A stretch of 64,000 nt of DNA, taken from contig NZ_PJJJ01000031.1 in the NCBI RefSeq assembly GCF_002929495.1, forward strand, positions 1-64,000. The letters are read 5' to 3'. Each line of letters opens with the position of its first letter. Position 1 is the first letter of the stretch. Below, piece after piece: positions 1-9,722 of the stretch. The notes below the pieces were generated by a model. That model ran no database searches. It saw nothing but the letters and a program-made list of their open reading frames with translations, and had not been told where the DNA came from. Origin of the DNA: Cryobacterium sp. Y82 (GTDB taxonomy: Bacteria; Actinomycetota; Actinomycetes; Actinomycetales; Microbacteriaceae). A program made the position numbers and the translations under genes.

Positions 1-280
1 CCCCGAAAATCAAATCTGACCAGCACCATTACAACCAACATCGGCATAGCCCCAAGGTCGGCATAGGACATCACCTATCTGGGGATCTGGAGGGACGGGT
101 GTACTGGCGACCGTGATCGGCGCGCACAGCTGTGAGGAAGTGTCTAGCGCAGCCATCGTCGGCGATCGACGTCTCATGGGAAACATTTTTTTGGGTATTT
201 TTTGGCGGGCGTTGATGTTTTAGTGCTTGTAAGCATGATTTTTCCTCGGGAATGTCGGTGGTCGGGTGTTGAGTTGAATC

Positions 281-2116
281 ATGACCAACAGGGCAGTGGA
301 TCTCACCCGGGCGGCGGCCGCGGTGGCTGCGCTCGGTGGTTCCAGCGCCGAGTTCAGCAGCCTCTCTGATGCGCAGGTGCTCGCCGCTCGTGGCCCGATC
401 GCGGAGCTGCTGCGACTGAGCACCCTGGCGGCGGCATTACTGGCAGGCACGATCGCACGGCGGTCCCGGCCCGAGCTGGGCCAGTCGGGGCTGGCAATGC
501 GGCACGGGTTCGGCAACCCGACCATGATGGTGCAAGACGCCACCGGCCTCAGCCGCATCGAGGCTGGTCGGCTGCTGGTCGTCGGGGTGCTCATGGCCGA
601 CACGGAAACTGCCGAACTTCGCGCTGTCGACGCCGCTCGCGAAGCCGTGCTGGCTGCCCAGATCGCCGCCGACGTTGCCGTGGAAGCCGAACAGGAAGCG
701 GCGCGTGAAGCTGCTCGGGCAGCGGAACGAGCAGCGGCATGGGCCACGCTGCACCCACATCTGCCACCGCTGCCCATCGCCGTGCCCCCGGCGGCAGTGC
801 CGGTCGCAGCGGTGATGCCAGTGCCGCCGGTCGCGCCGGTGGTAGTGCCGTGGCAGGCACCGATCATGCACGCCATCGCCGCCGGCACCATCTCCCCCGG
901 CATCGGCGACGCGCTGCTGCGCGGCCTGGGCACCCTCGATCAAGCGATCACCGCCGAGAAACTCACCACCGCCCTGCGCGTGTTGCTCATCGAGGCGCCG
1001 GGGATCAACACCGAACAAGCCTACAAACGCGCCCGGCGCCTCCGTGACGACCTCGACGCTGCCGGCATCCTCGCGCGCGAGAAGCAAGCCCGCGACGACA
1101 CCACCTGGTCGCTCTGGCGGCGCGCCGACGGCATGGTGACCCTCCACGCCCTGATGGCACCCGAGCAGGGCGAAACGTGGATAGCCACCTACGACGCCCT
1201 CACCAGTCCGCGACGCGGCGGCGTGCGATTCGTCGACCCCCAGCGCGCCGCGTGGGCGCAGAGCGTCAAGGACGACCCGCGCACCCTCGACCAGATCGCC
1301 GCAGACTCCTTCACCCAACTGCTCAAACTCGGCGCCGACGCCGACCCGAACACCCTCTTCGGCGGCCGCCGCCCCGTCGTGCAGGTCATCATCACCGACC
1401 CCGACCGCCCCGCCACCATCCCCGCCCCAACAGCTGGTCGTGCGCGCACAACTGGCCCGAACCCCGCGGTTGGCCCGGCCCCCGCGGCTGCTATCACAAA
1501 GAGCGGAAGCGCCAAATCAGGTTTCGGCTACCTCGAAGGCAACCCCGCACCGATTTCGCCGGAAACGATCGACCGGCACCTGTGCGACACCGGCTACCTC
1601 GGCATCCTCTTCAACCAGACCGGGCAACCCCTCAACGTCGGACGCGACCAACGCCTCTTCACCCGAGATCAACGCCACGCCCTCGCAGCGCGCGACGGCG
1701 GATGCCGCTGGCCCGGCTGCGAACAACCACCATCGTGGACCGAAACCCACCACATCGAAAACTGGGCCGAACAAGGACTCACCAACATCGATCACGCCAT
1801 CTTGCTCTGTGCACTGCATCACCTGCTGCTGCACAACCGACATTGGACAATACTGCTTCAGGGCGGCCGGTATTGGCTGCACCCCCCGGTCGAAATCGAC
1901 CCCGAGCAAATCCTGATCGCCCTCCCCAGCAAGAACCCGCTCATGCAGGAACCGTTCTGGCTCGACCCGCTGCTGCCGACTATCCCACTGGCTGGAATCG
2001 CAAACAGCGGTACGTCACGAGATGCGGTTTCGACACGCGGGACGGGGAAGAGCCAAGACCGAGTCACCCGCGCGACGCCTACCGAAACTAGGCGTTCGCC
2101 CCGACGAGACGGCTGA
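281..2116 (+). CDS. DUF222 / HNH endonuclease-signature protein (13E12 family)
   Basis: The 611-residue product has the layout of the actinobacterial DUF222-HNH family: an alanine-rich helical N-terminal DUF222 region (about residues 1-350), then a C-terminal HNH motif (about residues 470-525) with CRWPGC, THH and LCALHH. The family is abundant in Actinobacteria, often multicopy, and its role is not established; nuclease activity is inferred from the motif only. A Pro/Ala/Val-rich stretch near residues 165-205 looks like a linker. The ATG at 281 has no clear Shine-Dalgarno, so the start is uncertain. The last 35 or so codons lie inside a sequence repeated about 170 bp downstream, so the C-terminal tail is probably not native to the family. 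Confidence 0.85.
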   Translation: MTNRAVDLTRAAAAVAALGGSSAEFSSLSDAQVLAARGPIAELLRLSTLAAALLAGTIARRSRPELGQSGLAMRHGFGNPTMMVQDATGLSRIEAGRLLVVGVLMADTETAELRAVDAAREAVLAAQIAADVAVEAEQEAAREAARAAERAAAWATLHPHLPPLPIAVPPAAVPVAAVMPVPPVAPVVVPWQAPIMHAIAAGTISPGIGDALLRGLGTLDQAITAEKLTTALRVLLIEAPGINTEQAYKRARRLRDDLDAAGILAREKQARDDTTWSLWRRADGMVTLHALMAPEQGETWIATYDALTSPRRGGVRFVDPQRAAWAQSVKDDPRTLDQIAADSFTQLLKLGADADPNTLFGGRRPVVQVIITDPDRPATIPAPTAGRARTTGPNPAVGPAPAAAITKSGSAKSGFGYLEGNPAPISPETIDRHLCDTGYLGILFNQTGQPLNVGRDQRLFTRDQRHALAARDGGCRWPGCEQPPSWTETHHIENWAEQGLTNIDHAILLCALHHLLLHNRHWTILLQGGRYWLHPPVEIDPEQILIALPSKNPLMQEPFWLDPLLPTIPLAGIANSGTSRDAVSTRGTGKSQDRVTRATPTETRRSPRRDG

Positions 2117-2267
2117 CGTTCGCATCGTAGAAACGTTCGCCCGCACCGCTCGCCCATGACCGGAACCCGACACAGCGGTGCGTCACGAGATGGCGGTCTC
2201 GACCAGCTCTACCAGCGAGACGAGGACGAGGCGAGGCCGAGGCAAGACCGGGTCACCCGCGCGTCGC
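2004..2267 (+). repeat. Imperfect direct duplication at the 3' end of the DUF222 gene
   Basis: Two blocks occur twice in the same order. The left block (2004-2034 and 2172-2203) contains CGTCACGAGATG followed by CGGTTTCGAC or CGGTCTCGAC. The right block (2054-2078 and 2243-2267) shares CAAGACCG, then GTCACCCGCGCG. The downstream copy has extra sequence between the blocks, including GGTCTCGACCAGC. The first copy is translated as the C-terminal tail of the DUF222 protein. This fits a short dispersed intergenic repeat, but membership of a genome-wide family is inference. Confidence 0.7.
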
Positions 2268-2342
2268 TTTACGAACGGTGTAATCAGCGATATGGGCGAG
2301 TTGACGGTTTCGGGCGGACACCCGAGGCGCCTGCCCGACAGG

Positions 2343-3260
2343 TTAGAAGCCGAGGCGACCGAGCTGCTTCGGGTCGCGCTGCCATTCCTTGGCGATCTTC
2401 ACACGTAGCGAGAGAAAGACGCGCTTACCGACGAGGGGCTCGATCTGCTTGCGCGCGCGGGTACCGACATCCTTCAGACGGCTGCCCGACTTGCCAATGA
2501 TGATGCCCTTCTGGCTGTCTCGTTCCACGAACAAATTGGCGTAGATTTCGACCAGTTCCTGGTCGTCGCGCTCGATGATGTCATCGATGGTCACGGCGAT
2601 CGAGTGCGGCAGCTCGTCGGTGACGCCCTCGAGGGCGGCCTCCCGAATGAACTCCGAGATGCGCGATTCGAGGGTCTCGTCCGTGACGGCGTCGGCCGGG
2701 TAGAGCGGGGCATCCGCGTGCGGCAGCAGACGCAGCAGTTCGGCCGCGAGGGTGTCCAGCTGGATACGGCTGGTCGAGGAGATCGGCACGATCGCCTCCC
2801 AATCCCGCAACTGCGAAACAGCCAGCAACTGGTTGGCAACGTTGGTTTTGGAGGACGCGTCGATCTTGGTGACGATAGCGACCTTTTTTGCGCGGGGGAA
2901 GGCATCCAGTTGCTCGTTGATGAACTTGTCGCCCGGGCCGATCGGCTCGTTGGCCGGGATGCAGAGGCCGATCACGTCGACGCCGGCCAGGGTCGCGGTG
3001 ACCAGGCTATTGAGTCGCTCACCGAGGAGGGTGCGTGGACGGTGGATGCCGGGGGTGTCCACCAGAATGAGCTGGCCGTTCTTCTGGTGCACGATACCGC
3101 GAATGGCGCGGCGGGTGGTTTGCGGCTTCGACGAGGTGATCGCCACTTTCTCGCCCACCAGCGCGTTCGTCAGGGTGGACTTGCCCACGTTGGGGCGTCC
3201 CACGAACGAGACGAATCCCGCTCGATAGTCGGCGGGGAGTGCCTCGGTTGCTCCGGTCAT
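2343..3260 (-). CDS. era: GTPase Era (16S rRNA / 30S assembly)
   Basis: Era is a Ras-like GTPase that binds the 3' end of 16S rRNA during 30S maturation. The 305-residue product has G1 GRPNVGKST (21-29), G3 DTPG (68-71), G4 TKID (131-134, the actinobacterial variant of NKID) and a C-terminal KH domain with GIIIGKSGSRLKDVG. Length is normal for the family. Its ATG overlaps the stop of the upstream CNNM gene by 4 bp (ATGA), so it is the last gene of a translationally coupled block that starts at hrcA or phoH. Confidence 0.97.
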   Translation of the reverse strand: MTGATEALPADYRAGFVSFVGRPNVGKSTLTNALVGEKVAITSSKPQTTRRAIRGIVHQKNGQLILVDTPGIHRPRTLLGERLNSLVTATLAGVDVIGLCIPANEPIGPGDKFINEQLDAFPRAKKVAIVTKIDASSKTNVANQLLAVSQLRDWEAIVPISSTSRIQLDTLAAELLRLLPHADAPLYPADAVTDETLESRISEFIREAALEGVTDELPHSIAVTIDDIIERDDQELVEIYANLFVERDSQKGIIIGKSGSRLKDVGTRARKQIEPLVGKRVFLSLRVKIAKEWQRDPKQLGRLGF

Positions 3261-4594
3261 GACCGTTCTCCTTCATCATCTGACACTGTTCTTGGGGTAC
3301 TCGTCGGTACCGGGAGGAATGCGGTCTGCGCATCGATCAAAGCCGCATCGCGTTCCACCAGCACGGTGCTGATGCGCTTGCGGCGTCCCTCGGTGCGTTC
3401 GGCGGTGAGGTTGAGCCCACTAACCGAGGCTACCGACCCGGCAACGGGCAATCGACCGAGGGCCTTGGCCAGCAGGCCACCCACCGAGTCGACATCGTCA
3501 TCGTCGAGTTCGAGATCGAACAGCTCACCCAGTTCATCGACCGGAAGTCGCGCACTCACCCGAAAATGCCCGTCGCCGAGGTCTTCGACCTCGACCACGT
3601 CACGGTCGTACTCGTCGGAAATGTCACCGACGAGCTCCTCGATTAGGTCTTCGAGGGTAAGCAGTCCGGCGATCCCGCCGTACTCGTCGACGACCATGGC
3701 CAGGTGGTTGGACTCCAACTGCATCTGCCGCAGCATCTCGTCGGCCTTCTTCGACTCCGGTACAAACACGGCCGGCCTGGCCAGGTCGGCCACGGTGAGC
3801 TGGAGCGCGCTGATGGGCCGCTCGAAAACCAGTCGGGCCACATCACGCAGGTAGAGAATGCCGGCGACGTCGTCCACCTCACCGTCCAACACGGGCAGGC
3901 GCGACGTGCCGCTGCTCAGGAACAGGCCCATTGCCGCGTCGATACTGGCGTCGGCGTCGATGGTAATCATGTCGGTGCGCGGAATCATCACCTCACGCAC
4001 GACCGTCTCACTGAACTCGAAGATGGAGTGAATGAGCTCGCGGTCATCTTCCTCAATCACATCAAGCTCGGTCGCCTCGTCCACCATGCTGAGCAACTGG
4101 ACTTCGGAGGTGAACGTCGCGAGTTTGGTGCGCCCGGGAGTGACCCGGTTACCGAGGGCGACGAGGGCATTCGCGATGGGTCCGAGCAGAACGCGTCCGA
4201 TGTGGACGAGCAACGCAGTCGCGGCCAGCAAGCCGACCGGGTGGGCTCGGCCGACGCTGCGCGGGCTGGCACCGACGAGCACAAACGACACCGAGGTCAT
4301 GATGAGCGCCGACAGCAGCAAAGCGAGCCAGACGGCCTCGATCGTGGTCGCGAAGACCAGCGTGACCAGGACGGCGGCCGTGGTCTCGGCGGTGATACGA
4401 ATGAAATTGATCGCGTTAAGGTGCGCGCCGGCATCGTCGGCGATGGCCTGCAACGACCGTTTGGCGCGATGATTCGCCACCATGCTCGCGATGTCGGCCC
4501 GGGACTGAGTCGTGATCGCGGCGTCGACGGCGGCCATCAGTCCGGCAAAGACGACCAGGACTACAGCCGCGTAAATGAACCAGACGATGTGCAT
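3257..4594 (-). CDS. Hemolysin-family CNNM/CorC-like membrane protein with CBS domains
   Basis: The 445-residue protein has an N-terminal DUF21/CNNM transmembrane region (about residues 1-150, four hydrophobic segments), a CBS pair (about 195-320, with VMIPRTDM and VDEYGGIAGLLTLEDLIEELVG split over the two halves) and a C-terminal CorC_HlyC domain (about 330-420). The family is linked to Mg2+/divalent cation homeostasis; older 'hemolysin' names are not functional evidence. The start overlaps the ybeY stop by one base (TGATG) and the stop overlaps the era start. A position between ybeY and era is common in Actinobacteria. Confidence 0.93.
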   Translation of the reverse strand: MHIVWFIYAAVVLVVFAGLMAAVDAAITTQSRADIASMVANHRAKRSLQAIADDAGAHLNAINFIRITAETTAAVLVTLVFATTIEAVWLALLLSALIMTSVSFVLVGASPRSVGRAHPVGLLAATALLVHIGRVLLGPIANALVALGNRVTPGRTKLATFTSEVQLLSMVDEATELDVIEEDDRELIHSIFEFSETVVREVMIPRTDMITIDADASIDAAMGLFLSSGTSRLPVLDGEVDDVAGILYLRDVARLVFERPISALQLTVADLARPAVFVPESKKADEMLRQMQLESNHLAMVVDEYGGIAGLLTLEDLIEELVGDISDEYDRDVVEVEDLGDGHFRVSARLPVDELGELFDLELDDDDVDSVGGLLAKALGRLPVAGSVASVSGLNLTAERTEGRRKRISTVLVERDAALIDAQTAFLPVPTSTPRTVSDDEGERS

Positions 4595-5058
4595 CAGTGG
4601 CGTTGTCGTTCCTGCATGGCGAAACCGATGAGGATATCGCGCTGGATACCGAACATCTCCTTCTCTTCCGCCGGTTCCGCGTGATCAAAGCCGAGCAGGT
4701 GCAGCACGCCGTGGGTGGTGAGCAGCAGCAGTTCGTCGAGGGTACTGTGGCCAGCGGTTTCTGCCTGCTCCTTGGCGACCTGCGGGCAGAGCACAATGTC
4801 CCCGAGCAGGCCCGGCGGGGTCTCCTGCTCTTCGGTACCGGGGCGCAGTTCATCCATCGGAAAGCTCAGCACGTCGGTGGGGCCGGGTTCGTCCATCCAC
4901 TGCACGTGCAGCTGCTCCATGGCACCCTCATCGACGAGCACGATGGCGAGCTCGGCGTCGGCGTGTACATGCATGGTGTCGAGCGCGAAGGCAGCGAGCC
5001 GCAAAATGGCAGCCTCATCGACCGGGATAGCCGACTCGTTGTTAATTTCGATGCTCAA
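4594..5058 (-). CDS. ybeY: Endoribonuclease YbeY (rRNA maturation factor)
   Basis: YbeY is a zinc-dependent single-strand RNase used in 16S rRNA 3' processing and 70S quality control. The 154-residue protein carries the signature [11 protein letters not shown] (116-126), whose three histidines bind zinc. Its start codon lies in the ATGA overlap with the end of phoH, and its end touches the CNNM start. The phoH-ybeY-CNNM-era order is conserved, and all but CNNM have RNA-related roles. Confidence 0.96.
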   Translation of the reverse strand: MSIEINNESAIPVDEAAILRLAAFALDTMHVHADAELAIVLVDEGAMEQLHVQWMDEPGPTDVLSFPMDELRPGTEEQETPPGLLGDIVLCPQVAKEQAETAGHSTLDELLLLTTHGVLHLLGFDHAEPAEEKEMFGIQRDILIGFAMQERQRH

Positions 5059-6158
5059 CTGGAACTCCGTTTCGGGTTGCGGCCCGAAGCGCTCGTGCGC
5101 TGGGGGCCACGCGTGGCAAATTCTCGGGCCTCAGCACTCTCCTGGCGTAGGGCCTGCTTGTGTGCGTCGTACTCGGTGTAAGCGTCGACGATGCGCCCCA
5201 CCAGTGAGTGCCGCACGACATCGGCGCTGGTTAAATACGCAAAGTGGATGTCGTCGATCCCGTCGAGCACGCGCGTGACCAGTTTCAGGCCGCTCGTGCC
5301 GGCCGGCAGGTCGATCTGGGTGACGTCCCCGGTGATGACCATCTTTGAGCCGAATCCCAGGCGAGTCAGGAACATCTTCATCTGCTCCGGGGTGGTGTTC
5401 TGGGCTTCGTCGAGCACGACAAAGCTTGCGTTGAGGGTGCGCCCACGCATGTAGGCCAGCGGTGCCACCTCGATCGTGCCAGCAGCAAGTAATTTGGGAA
5501 TGAGCTCCGGGTCGAGCATTTCGCCGAGCGCATCGTAGAGCGGGCGCAGGTACGGGTCGATCTTGTCGGTGAGGGTGCCAGGCAGAAAACCCAGCCGTTC
5601 CCCAGCCTCGACGGCCGGGCGAGTCAGGATGATGCGCTCGACCTCTTTGTTCTGCAGCGCCCGCACCGCTTTAGCCATGGCCAGGTAGGTCTTGCCGGTT
5701 CCGGCCGGGCCGATGCCGAACACGATCGTGTTGTCGTCGATCGCGTCAACATAGTCCTTCTGCCCGATCGACTTGGCCCGAATGCTTTTGTTCCGCGCCG
5801 TGAGGATGGGGGCGCCGAGTTGCGCGGATGGGCTCAAGGAACTGTCGGCGGCGAGCATCCGCGCTGAGGTGGCGATTTCGATCTCGCCGAGATCGTGGCC
5901 AGCACCCAGTGCCAATTGCAGTTCCTCGATCAGCCGACGCACTGCCGCCACCTCGTCGGCCGAGCCGCTTAGGGTCACGTCATTGCCGCGCACGTGCACG
6001 TCAACCTTGGGGTAGGCAGCCTCAATGGTGCTCAGGTAGCGATCTTCGGGACCGAGCAGGCGTACCATGGCGACGCCGTCGACGGTGAAGCGCAACTCGG
6101 TGTTGACGCTGGCGCTGGCGCTGCCGGATTTGGCGTTGCGGGGCTCAGAGGGCGCCAA
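5055..6158 (-). CDS. phoH: PhoH-family ATPase (PhoH-like protein)
   Basis: Product of 367 residues with a Walker A motif GPAGTGKT (about 150-157) and Walker B VVLDEAQN. PhoH-like proteins are ATPases or RNA helicases co-conserved with YbeY. An open frame continues upstream to 6293, but that part is antisense-like low-complexity sequence inside the HIT gene. I chose TTG at 6158 because GGGGAGGA sits about 6 bases upstream and the product then begins at family-like sequence. This start overlaps the end of the HIT gene by 14 bp. The stop overlaps the ybeY start by 4 bp. Confidence 0.93.
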   Translation of the reverse strand: MAPSEPRNAKSGSASASVNTELRFTVDGVAMVRLLGPEDRYLSTIEAAYPKVDVHVRGNDVTLSGSADEVAAVRRLIEELQLALGAGHDLGEIEIATSARMLAADSSLSPSAQLGAPILTARNKSIRAKSIGQKDYVDAIDDNTIVFGIGPAGTGKTYLAMAKAVRALQNKEVERIILTRPAVEAGERLGFLPGTLTDKIDPYLRPLYDALGEMLDPELIPKLLAAGTIEVAPLAYMRGRTLNASFVVLDEAQNTTPEQMKMFLTRLGFGSKMVITGDVTQIDLPAGTSGLKLVTRVLDGIDDIHFAYLTSADVVRHSLVGRIVDAYTEYDAHKQALRQESAEAREFATRGPQRTSASGRNPKRSSS

Positions 6159-6522
6159 GTGAGTCCTCCCCCAGCGAGTCGGTCGGTTCCGGACTGCCCA
6201 GCAGGTGGGCGTGCACGTGGAAGACGGTCTGGCCAGCTGCCGCTCCGGTGTTGAAGACGAGGCGAAACTGCTCGTTGGTTCGTTCGGCAGCAATGCGCTC
6301 GGCTACCGCGACGAGTTCGGCCAGGAGGGCCGGGTTGCCCGCGGCCAGTTCGACCACGTTCTGGTACTGCGGGTCTTTGGTGGTGATGACGACGTGCACC
6401 GGGGCTTTCGGGGCAATGTCGACAAACGCGATGATCTGTTCGGTCTCGGCGACGATCGTCGCCGGAATCTCACGCGCGATAATGCGGCTGAAAATGGTCG
6501 GTTCAAAACCGGTAGAAGACAT
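6145..6522 (-). CDS. HIT domain protein (HINT-like nucleotide hydrolase)
   Basis: Small (125 aa) histidine-triad protein with HVHAH at residues 102-106, the catalytic triad motif of purine nucleoside phosphoramidases (HinT branch). In Actinobacteria this gene typically sits between rsmE and phoH, as here. The C-terminal tail overlaps the phoH start. The physiological substrate is not determined by the sequence. Confidence 0.93.
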   Translation of the reverse strand: MSSTGFEPTIFSRIIAREIPATIVAETEQIIAFVDIAPKAPVHVVITTKDPQYQNVVELAAGNPALLAELVAVAERIAAERTNEQFRLVFNTGAAAGQTVFHVHAHLLGSPEPTDSLGEDSLGAL

Positions 6523-6557
6523 ACCCCTATCTTAAGCGGCGCTACCAGCGGCACGCA

Positions 6558-7298
6558 CTACCAACGACCCAGGGTCGCATTGAGGATTGCGAGGGCGGCG
6601 GGACCGGCGGTCGACGTACGCAGCACGGTGTCACCGAGGCGCACCTGGGTCGCGCCGGCTTGTTCCAGCAGGAGCAGTTCGGCCGGGGAAATTCCACCCT
6701 CCGGCCCGACGACGAGCAGAATGTCGCGGTCGTCGGTGGGCGCGGCCACCTCGGTGAGGCGACCGCTTGCGGTCGGGTCGAGCAGCAGCATCCGTGTGGT
6801 GGCGGCGAGTACGGCCAGTTGTTTGGTGCTGGCAAGCGGGGCGACGCCTGGCAGCCAGGCCCGAATGGACTGCTTGCTCGCCTCGCGCACAATGCTGATC
6901 CAGCGTTCGTGGCCCTTGGCTATCTTCGGGCCCTCCCACTTCGTGATGGAACGGGCTGCGGCCCAGGGAATCACGCCGTCAACGCCGAGTTCGGTAGCAG
7001 CCTGAATGGCCAGTTCATCGCGATCCCCCTTGGCGAGAGCCTGCACCAAGCGGATGCGCGGCGTCACCGCCGCGGTCTCGCTCGCGTCATCGACGCGCAG
7101 GGTCAACACCAGAGCCTCCGCCGTCAGCACCGTTCCCTGCAGCAGCAACCCGGCTCCATTGCCTACGCGGAGCCGGTCTCCGGGACGCACCCGGCTGACC
7201 GTGACCGCGTGGCGCGCCTCAGCGCCATCAACAGAAACGACCACCCCCGGGCGACACTGCGCCGCCCGGAGCGTCTCCTGCAGATAGAAATGTGCCAC
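6558..7298 (-). CDS. rsmE: 16S rRNA (uracil-1498-N3)-methyltransferase RsmE
   Basis: RsmE methylates U1498 of 16S rRNA using SAM through a trefoil-knot SPOUT fold. The product ends with the family's knot motifs: VVGPEGGIS followed by LGDTVLRTSTA. Frame continues upstream to 7331, but I place the start at GTG 7298 (V-AHFYLQ), which matches the usual RsmE N-terminus, gives 246 residues and lies one base after the dnaJ stop. The ribosome binding site is weak, consistent with coupling to dnaJ translation. Confidence 0.93.
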   Translation of the reverse strand: MAHFYLQETLRAAQCRPGVVVSVDGAEARHAVTVSRVRPGDRLRVGNGAGLLLQGTVLTAEALVLTLRVDDASETAAVTPRIRLVQALAKGDRDELAIQAATELGVDGVIPWAAARSITKWEGPKIAKGHERWISIVREASKQSIRAWLPGVAPLASTKQLAVLAATTRMLLLDPTASGRLTEVAAPTDDRDILLVVGPEGGISPAELLLLEQAGATQVRLGDTVLRTSTAGPAALAILNATLGRW

Positions 7299-7299
7299 G

Positions 7300-8406
7300 T
7301 CAGCCGAGGAACCGGTCGCGCAGCTTCGCAAACAAGCCCTGCTGGTACTGGCTCAGGGATGGCGCCGGCGCTGCATAACGGGCAGCGAACTGCTCGATCA
7401 GGTCGCGTTCCTTGTGGTCGAGCTTGGTCGGCGTCAGCACGTGGATGCCGATCTTCAGGTCGCCTCGGCCGCTGCCACGCAGCTTGGTGATGCCACGGTC
7501 CTTGATCGTGAGCACCTCTGAGCTTTGCGAACCAGGGCGAATCTCCACCTCGATGTCGCCGTCGAGGGCCTTCACGGTGACGTTGGTGCCAAGGATTGCA
7601 CTCGTCATCGACACGTCGAGCGAGCACATGAGGTCGTCGCCGTCGCGACTGAACACGTCGTGGTGGCGCACCTTCATCTCGAGATAGAGGTCGCCATTCG
7701 GGCCAGAAGCCGGACCGGCCTCTCCGCTGCCGGGCATCTGCAGGCGCAGGCCGGTGTCGACTCCGGCCGGAATGTCTACCGGAACCGTGCGGCGGGCGCG
7801 CACGCGGCCCTGACCGGAGCAGGTCATGCACGGCGTTGCGATGATGGTGCCGTAGCCGCGGCAGGTGCCGCACGGGCTCGACGTCATCACGTTGCCGAGC
7901 AGGGACCGAACGGCGCGCTGGATGCTGCCGGTACCGTGGCAGATGTCACAGGTGATCGGTGATGTTCCGGGGGCGCAACAGGAGCCCTTGCAGGTGTCGC
8001 ACACGATCGCGGTGTCGACCTCGAGGTCGCGGTGCGTGCCGAAGATGACCTCATCGAGGTCGAGTTCAACCCGGATGAGGGCGTCCTGGCCGCGTTCGCG
8101 GCGGGAGCGCGGACCGCGGCTGCTGCCGCCGCCCCCGCCGAAAAAGGTCTCAAAGATGTCGCCGAAGTTGCCGAAGTTCTGCCCGTCGAAGCCGCCGTTC
8201 TGACCGCCGCCCTGATCGTATTTCTGACGTTGTTTCGCGTCGCTCAACACGTCGTAGGCATGGGTGATGCTTTTAAAGCGTTCCGACGCTTCAGCGCCGG
8301 GATTGACGTCGGGGTGCAGTTCACGGGCGAGGCGGCGATAGGCCTTCTTGATTTGATCGGTCGTTGCGTCGCGGTCAACGCCAAGCGCTTCGTAGTGGTC
8401 AGCCAA
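7300..8406 (-). CDS. dnaJ: Chaperone DnaJ (type I J-protein, DnaJ2 of the hrcA operon)
   Basis: Hsp40 co-chaperone that stimulates DnaK ATPase. The 368-residue product has a J domain with HPD at 31-33, a Gly/Phe-rich linker (about 75-110, [10 protein letters not shown]), four CxxCxGx-type zinc motifs ([32 protein letters not shown]) and a C-terminal substrate-binding region. The first zinc motif ends in Cys where Gly is usual. The start is TTG 8406 with AAGGAG about 8 bases upstream; the longer open frame to 8580 is not DnaJ-like. It follows hrcA by 67 bp and is probably HrcA-controlled. Confidence 0.96.
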   Translation of the reverse strand: MADHYEALGVDRDATTDQIKKAYRRLARELHPDVNPGAEASERFKSITHAYDVLSDAKQRQKYDQGGGQNGGFDGQNFGNFGDIFETFFGGGGGSSRGPRSRRERGQDALIRVELDLDEVIFGTHRDLEVDTAIVCDTCKGSCCAPGTSPITCDICHGTGSIQRAVRSLLGNVMTSSPCGTCRGYGTIIATPCMTCSGQGRVRARRTVPVDIPAGVDTGLRLQMPGSGEAGPASGPNGDLYLEMKVRHHDVFSRDGDDLMCSLDVSMTSAILGTNVTVKALDGDIEVEIRPGSQSSEVLTIKDRGITKLRGSGRGDLKIGIHVLTPTKLDHKERDLIEQFAARYAAPAPSLSQYQQGLFAKLRDRFLG

Positions 8407-8473
8407 AGGTGGCTCTCCTTGAGTTGTGATGGTTGTTCGAAATAATGATGAAGCCGCCGAGGCAGCAACAGTC

Positions 8474-9493
8474 TTAGGTCTCGCCGAGCAGGCGGGAGAG
8501 GTAGCGAGCGACGGCGCGCACCGCCACCATGTTGTTGGAATAATCCATGCGCGTGGGACCGAGCACGCCCAGGCGGGCAAGGTTGCCGTTCGCGGTATAG
8601 CCGCTGGTCAGCACGCTGGCCTCGGGCAGGCCGAACGCCGCGTTCTCCCGGCCGATGCTCACCGAAACTCCATGCTGGTCGGTCTCCATCTCGCCGAACA
8701 GGCGCAGCAACACCACCTGCTCTTCGATAGCTTCGAGCACCGGGTAGATGCTGCCGGAGAAATCTTCCTCGGTGCGCACGAGGTTCGCTGCCCCCGCCAT
8801 GACGAGTTTATCCTGGCGGTTGGTGCCGATCTGGTCGGCGAGGGTGCTCGTGATGAGGTCGATAAGCGGTTGCAGCGTCGGCGTGCCCGGCCAGACACTC
8901 GCGGCGAGGGCTGCTCTGGCCTCGGCCATGCCGAGTCCAACGACGGCGGCATTAAGTCGGGCTCGTACTTCGACGAGCGTCTGCTCGTCGAGCGCACGCG
9001 GCAGGTCGATCACGCGCTGTTCCACCCCACCGGAATCTGTGATCAGCACCGACAGAATGCGTGTCTCGGTCAGCGGCACGAACTCGACGTGCCGCACCCT
9101 GGCGCGGGAAACAGAGGGATACTGCACGAGCGCGACCTGATGAGTGAGCTGGGAAAGCAGTCGCACACTGCGCACGAGCACCTCGTCAAGGTCGGCGGGG
9201 TGACCGAGAAAGGTTTCAATGGCTTGACGCTGCGCCGGAGTGAGTGGTCGCAGATCAGCGAGGTGGTCGACGAAAACTCGGTAGCCCTTATCAGTGGGGA
9301 TGCGACCCGACGAGGTGTGCGGCGCTGCGATCAGGTCTTCTTCTTCGAGCAGGGCCATGTCGTTGCGGATGGTGGCGGCGGAGACACCGAAGGCGTGCCG
9401 ATCAACGATGGATTTGGAGCCAACGGGTTCACGAGAGGCAACGTAGTCCTGCACGATGACGCGCAACACATCGAGGCCACGGTCGGAAACCAT
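8474..9493 (-). CDS. hrcA: Heat-inducible transcription repressor HrcA
   Basis: HrcA represses chaperone operons by binding CIRCE. The 339-residue protein has the N-terminal winged helix ([16 protein letters not shown], then [18 protein letters not shown] and [14 protein letters not shown]) and the full C-terminal dimerisation region. I use ATG 9493, with GGAAGG about 8 bases upstream, rather than the GTG three codons earlier. A CIRCE-like palindrome lies about 105 bp upstream, which suggests autoregulation of hrcA-dnaJ. Confidence 0.96.
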   Translation of the reverse strand: MVSDRGLDVLRVIVQDYVASREPVGSKSIVDRHAFGVSAATIRNDMALLEEEDLIAAPHTSSGRIPTDKGYRVFVDHLADLRPLTPAQRQAIETFLGHPADLDEVLVRSVRLLSQLTHQVALVQYPSVSRARVRHVEFVPLTETRILSVLITDSGGVEQRVIDLPRALDEQTLVEVRARLNAAVVGLGMAEARAALAASVWPGTPTLQPLIDLITSTLADQIGTNRQDKLVMAGAANLVRTEEDFSGSIYPVLEAIEEQVVLLRLFGEMETDQHGVSVSIGRENAAFGLPEASVLTSGYTANGNLARLGVLGPTRMDYSNNMVAVRAVARYLSRLLGET

Positions 9494-9596
9494 TGCGCCC
9501 ACCTTCCTGATTCGTGGAGTCCAGCTTCAGTTGAGCGGATGCCGTTTGCCGCGCACTCCGGTAGTCACGCTGGAACGCAGGTTTGCCCGCACATCA

Positions 9597-9623
9597 CTGG
9601 CACTCGCATCCACTGACTGCTAA
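9597..9623 (-). promoter_or_regulatory. CIRCE-like HrcA operator upstream of hrcA
   Basis: Read on the minus strand the site is TTAGCAGTC-N9-GAGTGCCAG. The CIRCE consensus is TTAGCACTC-N9-GAGTGCTAA, so the left arm matches 8 of 9 and the right arm 7 of 9, with the exact 9-base spacer. It lies between the divergent hrcA and DUF4870 genes and points to HrcA feedback on hrcA-dnaJ. Confidence 0.8.
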
Positions 9624-9722
9624 TCATATCGCGACTGCCTGAGCAGACCCATTGCCAGCAGCCAGAAGGGAGGGTTTAATTATCGTTATACCCGCCCAGC
9701 GCGTTAAGTAAAGGGGACAATC

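Noticed and set aside
1..280. Possible gene end or promoter left of the DUF222 gene
   Set aside because: Only a short direct repeat of TCGGCATAG (41 and 58) and T-rich patches are visible; no supported coding frame or clear promoter.
220..1318. Long open frames antisense to the DUF222 gene
   Set aside because: They are shadows of a high-GC coding strand: Ala/Arg/Ser-rich, no family match, no ribosome binding sites.
2156..2500. 114-codon plus-strand frame after the DUF222 gene
   Set aside because: It consists of the duplicated repeat plus antisense of era; no protein signature.
6159..6293. N-terminal extension of phoH to 6293
   Set aside because: It would lie fully inside the HIT gene; the TTG at 6158 has a strong Shine-Dalgarno.
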